DNA from: DATHXC01 sp035459965
Lineage (GTDB): Bacteria > Pseudomonadota > Gammaproteobacteria > Burkholderiales > Methylophilaceae
Length of the DNA stretch: 64,000 nucleotides
Assembly: GCA_035459965.1 (NCBI GenBank)
Contig: DATHXC010000005.1
Coordinates: forward strand, 124,001 to 188,000
Direction: 5' to 3'
Every line of letters starts with the position of its first letter. The first letter of the stretch is position 1. Position numbers and translations under genes: made by a program. The notes below the pieces were generated by a model. That model saw nothing but the letters and a program-made list of their open reading frames with translations. It ran no database searches and was not told where the DNA came from. Below, one piece after another: positions 14,923 to 23,683 of this stretch.

Positions 14923-17262
14923 ATGAGTTATATACGTAGTCGCAAACACAAACCCGCTCGCATCACAGCGATGGTTGCCGCCACCTTCTCTTTTGCCGCG
15001 ATGGCAGCTGATGAAGCCCCGGTATTACCAGAGGTGAAAGTTCAGTCGGCGAAAGAAGTGCCATTTAAAACGGATGTATCGGCAAATCCCAAGTTTACAA
15101 AACCGCTGCTTGAAACAACCCAAACAGTGCAAATTATTAAAGAAGAGCTATTGCGTGAACAAGGTGTTTTTTCTTTGACAGATGCACTTCGCAACACACC
15201 AGGCATCACCATTCAATTGGGTGAAAATGGTAATACTTCGGCTGGTGACACTTTTTCCATGCGCGGTTTCAATGCTTCAAACCAGTTGTTTGTAGATGGA
15301 ATCAGAGATTTGGGTGCAGTGACCCGTGATGTGTATAACCTGCAACAAATTGAAGTGATTAAAGGCCCAGCGGGTGCTGATATTGGCCGCGGCGCAGCAG
15401 CAGGTTATATTAATTTGATCAGCAAACAACCAAGCTTGCAAAACAAAAACATTGCCACAATTGGCTATGGCACAGCAGATAAAAAGCGTGCCACGATTGA
15501 TGTGAATCAGGTACTAGGCGAAACAACTGCTATACGCCTTAATGCTCTTGGCTTTGATGGTGATGTGGATAAACGCGATGTAGTAGACAACCAGAACTTC
15601 TCTGTTGCGCCATCTATTGCATTTGGCTTGGGAACGTCCACACGCTTTAACTTGTTCTCACAACATGTGCGTCAGGACAATACGCCTGATGGTGGCATTC
15701 CTTCTATTGGTTATAGCGGATTCTTTAGAGCCCCAACAATATCGAATGGCCAAACCGTGCCATCAGTAGCACAAATTCGAGAAGCCTCCCGTATTAATGC
15801 GCAAGGCGGAAATAAAGTTGACCGTGAGAATTTTTACGGTAGTAAGAATGATTATGAAAAAGTAGATGCGGACATGATCACTGCCAAATTCGAGCATGAT
15901 ATAAACGCCAATACAACAATCCGTAATACTTCGCGTTATGGTAGAACAAGTATTGATCGCGTCACGACAGGTATAAATGGGATAACGACTAACAGTGCTG
16001 ATCCAGATCTATTCAGGATAGCTAGGTCTCGCCAACGAATTGACCGTGATGACGAGATTTTAATCAATCAAACCAGCATTAATAGTATTTTTGATGTGGC
16101 TGGATTTAAAAACTCGTTGGCTGGTGGTCTGGAATTTATTTACGAAAGCCAAAAAAGTAAAGGCTTCGGTACATCGGCACAAACCGTTAACGGTGTTACA
16201 TATGCAGCTATAAGCAATCCTACTGCGAATTTATTTAATCCTAATTACAATACATTCCTGGGTACGCCTTATCCCATTCCTGCCACAAATGTAGATGGCA
16301 GAACCACAACAGCTGCCATTTATGCGTTTGATACTGTAGATTTAACCGACAAGTGGCAAGTCAATGCCGGGTTCCGTTATGAGCACTACAATACCAGAAC
16401 CAGCGCTGGCACTATTGTTACTGGTCCGCCAACAAATAATCCTAACCAAGCACAATTCCCGGGTTATGCAGTTGGCTCAGTTGCGCCATCAGGAGGAAGT
16501 GCTTCTGATAACTTACTAAGCTGGAAAGTGGGTACATTATTTAAGCTCGCACCTAACGGTACTATCTATACCTCTTATGCAACGTCATATACGCCACCGG
16601 GCAGTGCTAACTTTGCCCTATCAGCCACTCCCAACAACCAGAATAACGGTGCGCTTGATCCACAAAAAACCGAGAATGTTGAAGTTGGTACCAAATGGAA
16701 TTTGCTGAATAACCAATTAAACGTTACTGGTGCAGTTTTCCGTACTGAAAACGATAAGCAAACTTCATTTAATGACCTGCTACAACCTCAACAAATTGGT
16801 AAAACTCGTGTCACTGGTCTTGAGTTGCTGGCTGTTGGACAGCTAACCAGATTCTGGCAGGTATCAGCAGGCGTGACCAAACTGAATGCTAAAGCCCTAG
16901 AACAACAAAGCAATACTGGGCTTGACACTACCGGTGTACGTTGGACGCCTGACTACAGTGCAACAGCATGGACACAATATAGCTTCGGAAAATTAAGTAT
17001 TGGTGGCGGCGCGAGATACATTTCTGACCAAAAACGCCTGGTAACAACAGCTAATCCGGCAGCAAATAATGTGCCCGAGATTCCGTCTTACTTTGTAGCA
17101 GATGCGATGGTGGCATATGCTGTGAATAAAAATCTAAACCTGCGCCTCAATGTGTACAATATATTTGATAAAGAATATATTGAAACATTGAATAACAGTG
17201 GTGCTCGTGTACGCTTGGGTCTGCCTCGTTCAGCCATGATGACAGCTGAAATTATGTTTTAG
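14923..17262 (+). CDS. TonB-dependent siderophore receptor (Fiu/catecholate type)
   Basis: 779 residues. A signal peptide ends near AAMAADEAP. A plug domain follows (LLETTQTVQIIKEELLREQG, LRNTPGITIQLGENGN, FSMRGFNASNQLFVDGIRD, IEVIKGPAGADIGRGAAAG), then a 22-strand barrel ending ...MMTAEIMF with the terminal Phe needed for BamA insertion. The SMRGF and ADIGRG segments are typical of siderophore receptors. Pairing with a PiuC hydroxylase suggests a catechol-type ligand such as Fiu uses, which is inference. A Fur box upstream and tonB-exbBD in the same island fit iron-starvation expression. Confidence 0.95.
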   Translation: MSYIRSRKHKPARITAMVAATFSFAAMAADEAPVLPEVKVQSAKEVPFKTDVSANPKFTKPLLETTQTVQIIKEELLREQGVFSLTDALRNTPGITIQLGENGNTSAGDTFSMRGFNASNQLFVDGIRDLGAVTRDVYNLQQIEVIKGPAGADIGRGAAAGYINLISKQPSLQNKNIATIGYGTADKKRATIDVNQVLGETTAIRLNALGFDGDVDKRDVVDNQNFSVAPSIAFGLGTSTRFNLFSQHVRQDNTPDGGIPSIGYSGFFRAPTISNGQTVPSVAQIREASRINAQGGNKVDRENFYGSKNDYEKVDADMITAKFEHDINANTTIRNTSRYGRTSIDRVTTGINGITTNSADPDLFRIARSRQRIDRDDEILINQTSINSIFDVAGFKNSLAGGLEFIYESQKSKGFGTSAQTVNGVTYAAISNPTANLFNPNYNTFLGTPYPIPATNVDGRTTTAAIYAFDTVDLTDKWQVNAGFRYEHYNTRTSAGTIVTGPPTNNPNQAQFPGYAVGSVAPSGGSASDNLLSWKVGTLFKLAPNGTIYTSYATSYTPPGSANFALSATPNNQNNGALDPQKTENVEVGTKWNLLNNQLNVTGAVFRTENDKQTSFNDLLQPQQIGKTRVTGLELLAVGQLTRFWQVSAGVTKLNAKALEQQSNTGLDTTGVRWTPDYSATAWTQYSFGKLSIGGGARYISDQKRLVTTANPAANNVPEIPSYFVADAMVAYAVNKNLNLRLNVYNIFDKEYIETLNNSGARVRLGLPRSAMMTAEIMF

Positions 17263-17287
17263 ACTCCAAGGAGTTAAGTGACATATG

Positions 17288-17315
17288 CCCGCCAGTATTT
17301 TATGGCGGGTTTTTT
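17288..17315 (+). terminator. Intrinsic terminator between receptor and piuC
   Basis: CCCGCCA (17288-17294) pairs with TGGCGGG (17303-17309) around an 8-base loop, followed by TTTTTTATTT. It lies 25 bases after the receptor stop and 20 bases before the piuC start, so it should reduce read-through and leave piuC at a lower level than the receptor. Confidence 0.85.
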
Positions 17316-17334
17316 ATTTGTATTCGAGATATTT

Positions 17335-18012
17335 ATGCTTTTACATATCCCTGAAGTGCTGACTAAAGAACAAGTTGCGGCGTTGCGGCGCACATTAGAT
17401 TCTGGAACTTGGCTGGATGGTGCTGCAACGGCGGGGCCACTAGCTGCTGAAGCTAAACGCAATATGCAGTTTTCTACGGAATCTGCAGACTACCCTGCCC
17501 TTTCCCAGGCAATTATTTCAGCGCTGGAACGCCATCCACTATTTATTTCTGCTGCATTGCCCCACACGATACTTCCACCAATGTTCAATCGTTATGCAGG
17601 CGGTGGTTTATATGGGAATCATGTCGATAATGCCATCCAGACTGATAGGCGTAATGGTCAACGTGTACGTACAGATATCTCTGTAACAGTATTTTTATCT
17701 GAACCAGAAAGTTATGAAGGCGGGGACTTAATCATAGAAGATACTTATGGGAGCCATGAGGTCAAGCTACCTGCGGGCGATGCCATTATTTATCCATCTT
17801 CCAGTTTGCATCGAGTTGAGCCTGTTACGGCAGGTGAGCGTGTTGCCTCATTTACCTGGGTGCAGAGTTTAGTACGCGATGACTGGCAACGCAGCATGTT
17901 GTTCAACCTGGATATGACGTTAATCAAATTACGCAGCCAGATTGGCAACACAGATGAAATTGTTGATTTAACAGGGCATTACCATAACCTTTTAAGACAA
18001 TGGGGAAGCTGA
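17335..18012 (+). CDS. piuC: PKHD-type 2-oxoglutarate/Fe(II) hydroxylase, PiuC/YbiX family
   Basis: 225 residues from the ATG at 17335. The longer GTG frame would run through the terminator hairpin. The family motif of two His, one Asp and the 2-oxoglutarate Arg is present: GNHVDNAI (His-x-Asp), SSSLHRVEPVTAGERVASF (His and Arg), and the family's conserved FNRYAGGGLYGNHVD. PiuC genes sit beside catecholate receptors and are iron-responsive. The natural substrate is not established, and modification of the imported siderophore is a common guess. Its stop overlaps the next start (TGATG), so the pair is translationally coupled. Confidence 0.94.
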   Translation: MLLHIPEVLTKEQVAALRRTLDSGTWLDGAATAGPLAAEAKRNMQFSTESADYPALSQAIISALERHPLFISAALPHTILPPMFNRYAGGGLYGNHVDNAIQTDRRNGQRVRTDISVTVFLSEPESYEGGDLIIEDTYGSHEVKLPAGDAIIYPSSSLHRVEPVTAGERVASFTWVQSLVRDDWQRSMLFNLDMTLIKLRSQIGNTDEIVDLTGHYHNLLRQWGS

Positions 18013-19124
18013 TGTCCACTTTGCCTTTAAAGGCGATTCCAGCAGATATTGTTTGCGCAGCAGATTATGAGCGGCATGCGCGTGAACATATCGACGATGC
18101 GGCCTGGGCATACTTGCAAGGTGGTGCGGCAGATGAATTAACACTTACTGCCAATATCCACGGATGGCGCAGCCTGGATCTATGGCCGCGTACACTGGTT
18201 GATGTTCATGGTGGACACACACGCTGTACACTTTTTGGTGATAACTTAGCGCATCCCATTATTCTTGCGCCAGTGGCTACCCAGCGAGTATTTCATACAG
18301 ATGGAGAGTCGGCGAGCGTGCTTGCGGCAGGCATTATGGGAGGGTTAGCAGTTGTTTCAACGCAAGCCTCAATTGCTTTGGAAGATATTGCAAAAAATGC
18401 GCAAGGGCCGCTGTGGTTTCAGCTGTATTGGCAAGGCAGCCGTGAAGCCACGCTAAATTTAGTAAAGCGTGCAGAACAGGCAGGTTATCGCGCCTTGGTT
18501 TTCACCGTTGATGCGCCGATATCTGGCGCACGCAATCGTGAGCAGCGCGCTGGATTTAAAGTGCCTGCGGATATGGGTTCAGCCAATGTTTCAGCAATTA
18601 CACTTCCTGTTTTACAAGAAAATATGAGTGCTGTGTTTGATGGCTTCATGGCAATTGCTCCAGTTTGGGATGACATCCATTGGCTGGTTAATCAAACTAA
18701 ATTACCTATCCTGCTTAAAGGGATCCTGCATCCTGATGACGCCATAAAAGCGGTTGCCGTTGGTGCGTCAGGTATTGTGGTATCAAATCATGGTGGACGT
18801 GTGCTGGATACTGCTCCATCAACACTGATGGCGCTTTCCAATGTGGTTGCGGCGGTGAATGGTGCAATACCGATATTGGTTGATGGAGGAATACGGCGCG
18901 GAACCGATATCGTTAAAGCACGCGCACTAGGTGCAACTGCCGTCATGATTGGCCGCCCATATGCCCACGCCCTTGCTACAGCTGGTGCATTAGGCGTTGC
19001 GCATTTAATTCGTCTACTGCGTGAAGAGCTGGAAATCTCTATGGCACTGGCTGGCTGTAAAACCTTGGATAATATTAATAGCAATATTTTAAGTGGCCAT
19101 TCAATCAAAAACCATCTGATTTAA
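18012..19124 (+). CDS. FMN-dependent alpha-hydroxy-acid oxidase/dehydrogenase
   Basis: 370 residues, a TIM-barrel flavoenzyme of the lactate/glycolate oxidase family. Seen: PIILAPVATQRVFHTDGE (FMN site), PLWFQLYWQG, LVFTVDAPISGARNRE, LLKGILHPDDA, then the catalytic His/Arg segment VSNHGGRVLD and the phosphate site PILVDGGIRRGTDIVKA with MIGRPYAHAL. It oxidises a 2-hydroxy acid to a 2-oxo acid with O2 or a quinone as acceptor. The substrate is not predictable. Translational coupling to piuC suggests a linked role, for instance on a hydroxy-acid siderophore moiety or by supplying a 2-oxo acid. Confidence 0.92.
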   Translation: MSTLPLKAIPADIVCAADYERHAREHIDDAAWAYLQGGAADELTLTANIHGWRSLDLWPRTLVDVHGGHTRCTLFGDNLAHPIILAPVATQRVFHTDGESASVLAAGIMGGLAVVSTQASIALEDIAKNAQGPLWFQLYWQGSREATLNLVKRAEQAGYRALVFTVDAPISGARNREQRAGFKVPADMGSANVSAITLPVLQENMSAVFDGFMAIAPVWDDIHWLVNQTKLPILLKGILHPDDAIKAVAVGASGIVVSNHGGRVLDTAPSTLMALSNVVAAVNGAIPILVDGGIRRGTDIVKARALGATAVMIGRPYAHALATAGALGVAHLIRLLREELEISMALAGCKTLDNINSNILSGHSIKNHLI

Positions 19125-19552
19125 TGGCAGCCTATCTTTTAAAAATCAATTAGTCATAGTAGTTTTTTCTAAAAATCCAATCAGAAATTTCAAGATAGTC
19201 TTTCAAGTTTTTTAGTTAAGCTTGGGTTTAACACCCATATATTGCATGGCATTAAGCGCTCAGTGATTGGTCAGTCGTTGCTTGGCATCGCGCAAAAAAT
19301 TCAATGCCATCGATATGTCGCTCCTCATTCGCAAACTCATTTTCACTGCATCGCATGCATATGCATTGTTCTGACGTTTCAAAAATCCAAAGACCATAAG
19401 TTTTACCATAGGCCCTGTATCCGCCTGCCGCGAACAAATTGTGCGCTAACGGTAAGACTCATCCTTACTTATCCACCACTTTAAAATACTTCAATGATGA
19501 CCGACGGATATTGCTCTCATGCGCGTTTAAGCTTAAAAGAACTGGAAAGTGA
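19125..19552. other. 428-base gap between hydroxy-acid oxidase and ECF sigma gene
   Basis: No confident gene. I see no convincing terminator after the oxidase and no clear promoter for the sigma operon. The only coding-like signal is a 49-codon minus-strand frame at 19260-19409, listed separately. Two longer overlapping frames have poor composition. Confidence 0.5.
19260..19409 (-). CDS. Possible 49-aa small protein
   Basis: The frame starts at the ATG at 19409 and ends TGA at 19260. The predicted product MVKLMVFGFLKRQNNAYACD... has a plausible amphipathic C-terminal helix (SDISMALNFLRDAKQRLTNH). AGGG lies 5 bases before the ATG, a weak ribosome site. I recognise no homologue, and it may be a chance frame. 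Confidence 0.25.
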   Translation of the reverse strand: MVKLMVFGFLKRQNNAYACDAVKMSLRMRSDISMALNFLRDAKQRLTNH

Positions 19553-20119
19553 ATGACTGAACACGACCCTGATGCTGAGTTATTGCCACGTATTGCGCGT
19601 GGCGATCAATCGGCTATTCGGGAAATGGTAGCTAGAAAGCTGTCCAGGTTGCTGGCACTTGGGACGCGCATGCTGAATGACCGTGGCGAGGCCGAGGATG
19701 TGGCACAGGAAACTTTTCTGCGTGTCTGGAAGCATGCAGCTACATGGCAGAGCCATGTTCAATCAGGTAGTGCAAAGTTTGATACCTGGCTGTATCGGGT
19801 CGCCTTGAATTTGTGCTACGACAAATTACGCAGCAGGCCAAATTACAGTAATGAAGATGCGCCTGAATTCATAGACCAAACACTAATTCCAGAAGCGCGC
19901 CTGGATCAGTCACAGCAAGGTGATCTAGTGGCAGCAGCACTTGCCATGCTACCAGCCAGGCAACGCGAAGCCTTGGTGCTTCAGTATTATCAGGAGCTTT
20001 CCAATATTGAAGCCGCACAGTTGATGGAGATTAGCGTAGAGGCGCTGGAAAGCCTGTTATCAAGGGCACGGCGCAATATGCGCACTGCCTTATTAGAAAA
20101 AGGAGTCACTGCATCATGA
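19553..20119 (+). CDS. ECF-type RNA polymerase sigma factor
   Basis: 188 residues. Region 2 (LGTRMLNDRGEAEDVAQETFLRVWKHA, TWLYRVALNLCYDKLR) binds core and the -10 element. Region 4 (LPARQREALVLQYYQELSNIEAAQLMEISVEALESLLSRARR) binds the -35. It begins an operon with a probable anti-sigma gene overlapping by 4 bases and a periplasmic sensor, so it likely answers an envelope or metal signal. GGAAAG lies before the ATG. Confidence 0.93.
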   Translation: MTEHDPDAELLPRIARGDQSAIREMVARKLSRLLALGTRMLNDRGEAEDVAQETFLRVWKHAATWQSHVQSGSAKFDTWLYRVALNLCYDKLRSRPNYSNEDAPEFIDQTLIPEARLDQSQQGDLVAAALAMLPARQREALVLQYYQELSNIEAAQLMEISVEALESLLSRARRNMRTALLEKGVTAS

Positions 20120-20526
20120 CGCTTGAAGAATTTAAATCACTGTGCGAAATCTATGGCGCGGATTTAAGCCGTTGGCCTGAGGCTTATCACCAACAGGCTG
20201 CAGAGCTTTCAACTGAGTCTTCACAGCTACGCCATATTTTGAATGAAGCTGCCATGCTGGATGCATTACTTGCCAGCCACGAGGTTGCGGGTGCTGACCA
20301 TATACTATTTGAGCGCATTGTTGCCAGCGCCCAAAAACCAACCAGTCTGTGGCAACAGCTCACATCATTAATGGATATACGTTTTGCCGGGTTGGGCTTG
20401 GCAAGCGCGATGGCTGGTGCTTTTTGCTTCTCCATGTGGTTGGGTAGCATGCATATGCCATCTGATAATGCGGAAAGTGTAGGCTCCATAACGGAGTATG
20501 TCGATTTTGGAAACGATTGGATTTAA
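20116..20526 (+). CDS. Probable membrane anti-sigma factor
   Basis: 136 residues. The N-terminal cytoplasmic part has IYGADLSRWPEAYHQQ, a motif common in small proteins encoded after ECF sigma genes. One membrane helix (GLGLASAMAGAFCFSMWLG) lies near residues 92-111, followed by a short periplasmic tail. Position and topology suggest it binds the sigma factor at the membrane. No zinc anti-sigma motif (HxxxCxxC) is present, so the class is inferred. Confidence 0.75.
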   Translation: MTLEEFKSLCEIYGADLSRWPEAYHQQAAELSTESSQLRHILNEAAMLDALLASHEVAGADHILFERIVASAQKPTSLWQQLTSLMDIRFAGLGLASAMAGAFCFSMWLGSMHMPSDNAESVGSITEYVDFGNDWI

Positions 20527-20528
20527 GC

Positions 20529-21017
20529 ATGAATAACCAAAAACTCAAGTGGCTGCTAATCGCCTCACTGACATTGAATTTATTTTTAATCGGGGGCATT
20601 GCTGGTGGTGCGTATCGATTGCTTTGGTCAGACCATGTAACCTTGGCTGAAAGACCTATACAGCGTGGCCTGCGTTTCGCAGCTGACGATTTAACTATTG
20701 AACAACGCATGGCATTTCGTAAAACCTTGCGTGAAACACGCCGTGAGGCAAGACCCTTGATTGAAACCGCCAAAGAAAAACGCGCCGAAGTACGTAAACT
20801 GCTGGCAGCCAGCACATTTGATCGTCAGGCAGTGACTAGTGCCATTAACCAAACACGTGAAGCAGATATTGCCTTACGCATGCGCATTGAAGGTGCACTG
20901 GTGAACTTTGCTGCAACACTGCCGCAGCAGGAGCGAATAAAGCTGGCCGAAGGACTGGCGAAAAGAGGCCCGTTGCGCCAACAAGCAGAGGCTCAGTCGG
21001 TACCAGACTCAAACTAA
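20529..21017 (+). CDS. Periplasmic heavy-metal-sensor-like protein (ZraP/CnrX type)
   Basis: 162 residues from the ATG at 20529, two bases after the preceding stop. A membrane anchor (WLLIASLTLNLFLIGGIAGGAY) precedes a charged, helical periplasmic domain (MAFRKTLRETRREARPLIE, KRAEVRKLLAASTFDRQAV) with the length and helix-hairpin character of the CnrX/ZraP/CpxP superfamily. His and Met metal ligands of true CnrX are not obvious, so the stimulus is uncertain. It likely senses the periplasm for the sigma factor. Confidence 0.78.
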   Translation: MNNQKLKWLLIASLTLNLFLIGGIAGGAYRLLWSDHVTLAERPIQRGLRFAADDLTIEQRMAFRKTLRETRREARPLIETAKEKRAEVRKLLAASTFDRQAVTSAINQTREADIALRMRIEGALVNFAATLPQQERIKLAEGLAKRGPLRQQAEAQSVPDSN

Positions 21018-21045
21018 GGCCGAGCTTAATAGATAGAGAGGCAAT

Positions 21046-22452
21046 ATGTCTGACGAAGTAAAAATGAGCACTGCCGCCATCGCCATGAATCGCTTTGGCT
21101 TAGGCGCGCGCGCAGATGAAGCTCCGCCGGCAGACCCTAAAAAATGGTTGTTGGCACAACTCGGCCAATACCAGCCCCGCCCCGCACCCTGGGAAAATCA
21201 GCGTAAAACATCCGAGCTGATCGCAGAGTATGCACAACAAAAAATGCAGATGCGCAATGCGGATGAAGACGATAAAAAAGAGGCAAGAAAACTATACAGG
21301 CGTGAGGCGCGCGATGACTATATGGAAGCGGTTAAAGCCAGGGCTGAAAGCGCGCTCATTACACCCGCACCTTTCGTCGAGCGGCTGGTACATTTCTGGT
21401 CCAACCATTTTGCAGTTTCCATTGAAAAACCTGCCATTGCCAATTTAGCTGGCACCTTTGAGCTGGGGGCGATTCGCCCTTATGTACTGGGCAATTTTAA
21501 ACAACTACTGCTTGCCGTGGAAAAGCACCCTGCCATGTTGATGTACCTCGACCAGGTGAGGTCGATAGTCCCAAACAGCAAAGCCTCTACCCGCATGGCT
21601 GAGCGCGATCCTGATAAAAAGCGTGGCCTCAATGAAAACCTGGCGCGTGAAATTATGGAGCTGCACACCTTGGGCGTTCGCAGTGGTTATACGCAGGCCG
21701 ATGTAACCGAGTTTGCCCGCGCACTCACTGGCTGGAGTATTGCAGGCCAGGACCAGGATAAACGCAAAGATAGAAATAGTGAGCCCGCACAAAATGGTTT
21801 TGCGTTTCGCCCGCAGATTCATGAGCCGGGCAATAGAACTATCATGGGCAAAAATTACAGCCAAAGCGGCATGGCCCAAGCGGAGGCTGTTCTTGGTGAC
21901 TTAGCCGACGCCCAGGCGACAGCAATCCATATCGCGACAAAACTGGCACGACATTTTGTAAGTGACACACCACCATCCAGCTTGGTCGATAAACTGGCGA
22001 AAACCTTTATGAGCAGCGGCGGCAACCTCAGCAGTGTTTACCGAGCCCTGATAGAGGCCCCCGAAGCCTGGCAAGCTGCCCCTGCCAAATTCAAAACACC
22101 GTGGGAATGGCTGATTTCAAGCCTGCGTGGCCTGGGGCGGAAAAATCTGGATAACATCAATATCGCGCAAATGCTCAATCAATTAGGCCAACCCATATGG
22201 AAACCCGGTTCCCCTGCTGGCTATGACGATATTGCCGACACTTGGGCTGCGCCCAACAGCTTGCTCAGGCGCGTGGAAATGGCTCAGCGCATCGCAGCAC
22301 CATTTGGTGACAAGCTGGATGCACGAAAACTGGATGATCAATTGCTGCTGGGTGCAATTAGCCCGACAACACAAACCGCTATTACCCGCGCTGAATGTGC
22401 AACCACAGGGCTGGCTTTATTACTGGTTTCACCGGAGTTCTTAAGGAGATGA
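21046..22452 (+). CDS. DUF1800 family protein
   Basis: 468 residues. Typical family segments are seen: AAIAMNRFGLGARADEAP at the N-terminus, RLVHFWSNHFAVS, HPAMLMYLDQ, LNENLAREIMELHTLGV, YTQADVTEFARALTGWS, and KLARHFVSDTPP. DUF1800 genes are nearly always followed by DUF1501, as here. The function is unknown. No signal peptide is seen. The start of the DUF1501 gene lies 3 bases after its stop. Confidence 0.92.
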   Translation: MSDEVKMSTAAIAMNRFGLGARADEAPPADPKKWLLAQLGQYQPRPAPWENQRKTSELIAEYAQQKMQMRNADEDDKKEARKLYRREARDDYMEAVKARAESALITPAPFVERLVHFWSNHFAVSIEKPAIANLAGTFELGAIRPYVLGNFKQLLLAVEKHPAMLMYLDQVRSIVPNSKASTRMAERDPDKKRGLNENLAREIMELHTLGVRSGYTQADVTEFARALTGWSIAGQDQDKRKDRNSEPAQNGFAFRPQIHEPGNRTIMGKNYSQSGMAQAEAVLGDLADAQATAIHIATKLARHFVSDTPPSSLVDKLAKTFMSSGGNLSSVYRALIEAPEAWQAAPAKFKTPWEWLISSLRGLGRKNLDNINIAQMLNQLGQPIWKPGSPAGYDDIADTWAAPNSLLRRVEMAQRIAAPFGDKLDARKLDDQLLLGAISPTTQTAITRAECATTGLALLLVSPEFLRR

Positions 22453-22454
22453 CC

Positions 22455-23609
22455 ATGAGCCCTATTACTCGCCGTGACTTTTTACGTTTTCTCGCTGCTG
22501 GCGCAGGCGTCGCTTTCGCTTCTCCCTACATCAGTTTTGCCAGCGCTGAAACTGACCGCCGCTTTATCTTTATTATCCAGCGCGGTGCGGCAGATGGCTT
22601 AAATACTGTCATTCCTTACGCTGACCCCGCTTATGCTAAGCTGCGTGGCGCATTAGCGATAGACCTATCGCAAGCCACCAGACTGGATGGGATGTTTGCA
22701 TTGCATGGCTCGCTCGCTGAAACCGGAAAAATGTATGCATCAGGTCAGGTGCTGTTGGTACATGCCGTGGCCTCGCCCTACCGTGACCGTTCCCACTTTG
22801 ATGGACAAAATGTGTTGGAAACAGGCGGCATATCGCCCTATCAAATGAAAGATGGCTGGCTGAACCGCTTGCTCACCTTACTGCCAAAATCGCAAAACGA
22901 GGCCATTGCCTTTGCCTCCACCGTGCCCATGGCTTTACGTGGAACGGCAGAAGTGACCTCTTATGCCGCATCAAACTTGCCGCAGGCCCCTGATGACCTG
23001 CTCATGCGCGTGACACAACTGTATGCGCAAGATGCGCAACTACATAGTATCTGGGCAGCTGCGATGGATGCCAACAATATGGCGGACAATGCCAGCGCTA
23101 AACAAGACCCCGCCAGTTTTGGCAAACTCGCAGCCTCTTTTCTCACGCGTGCAGATGGCCCACGCATCGCCATGATAGAAACTGGCGGCTGGGATACCCA
23201 TACCGCACAAGAAGGCCGTCTTGCCAGACAACTCAAATCAATGGATACCTTAATTGCTGCCTTGCGCGACGGCTTGGGCCCGGTATGGCAGAAAACCACC
23301 ATAGTGGTCGCTACCGAATTCGGCCGAACTGCCGCTAGTAATGGTACTGGCGGCACCGATCATGGGACGGCTTCAGCCGCCATGATACTGGGTGGTGATG
23401 TCAAAGGGGGCCGGGTAATTGCCGACTGGCCGGGGCTCAACAATAGCGCGCTGTATGAAGGACGTGATTTAAAACCCACAATAAACCTGGATACACTGAT
23501 TGCATCAATAACGGCCGAAAGCTTTGGTATTGATCCAGCAAAAGTTGCAACGACCTTGTTCCCGCAGAACAACGCAGGGAAAGCGCTTTCGGGTCTGATA
23601 CGCACCTAG
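22455..23609 (+). CDS. DUF1501 family protein, Tat-exported
   Basis: 384 residues from the ATG at 22455, with AAGGAG 6 bases upstream. The N-terminus has a twin-arginine signal (TRRDFLRFLAAGAGVAFASP). The body shows alkaline-phosphatase-superfamily-like features of DUF1501: IIQRGAADGLNTVIPY, HAVASPYRDRSHFDGQNVLE, MIETGGWDTHTAQEG, VVATEFGRTAASNGTGGTDHG. The Asp/His cluster suggests a metal hydrolase. The substrate is unknown. It is the last gene of the ECF operon and ends before a bidirectional terminator. Confidence 0.92.
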   Translation: MSPITRRDFLRFLAAGAGVAFASPYISFASAETDRRFIFIIQRGAADGLNTVIPYADPAYAKLRGALAIDLSQATRLDGMFALHGSLAETGKMYASGQVLLVHAVASPYRDRSHFDGQNVLETGGISPYQMKDGWLNRLLTLLPKSQNEAIAFASTVPMALRGTAEVTSYAASNLPQAPDDLLMRVTQLYAQDAQLHSIWAAAMDANNMADNASAKQDPASFGKLAASFLTRADGPRIAMIETGGWDTHTAQEGRLARQLKSMDTLIAALRDGLGPVWQKTTIVVATEFGRTAASNGTGGTDHGTASAAMILGGDVKGGRVIADWPGLNNSALYEGRDLKPTINLDTLIASITAESFGIDPAKVATTLFPQNNAGKALSGLIRT

Positions 23610-23625
23610 TGTTGTCTGTGCAAAT

Positions 23626-23651
23626 AAAAACCAGCGATGAAGCTGGTTTTT
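23626..23651. terminator. Bidirectional intrinsic terminator
   Basis: AAAAACCAGC and its complement form a 10-bp stem with a six-base loop between two convergent genes, DUF1501 on the plus strand and a small exported protein on the minus strand. The A and T runs serve both directions. Confidence 0.9.
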
Positions 23652-23683
23652 ATCAAGCTGAGAATTTAGCTCAGACTGTATGC

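Noticed and set aside
19242..19484. 80-codon plus-strand and 61-codon minus-strand frames in the gap before the ECF sigma gene
   Set aside because: Cys/His-rich composition without ribosome sites or known family; only the 49-codon alternative was kept at low confidence.
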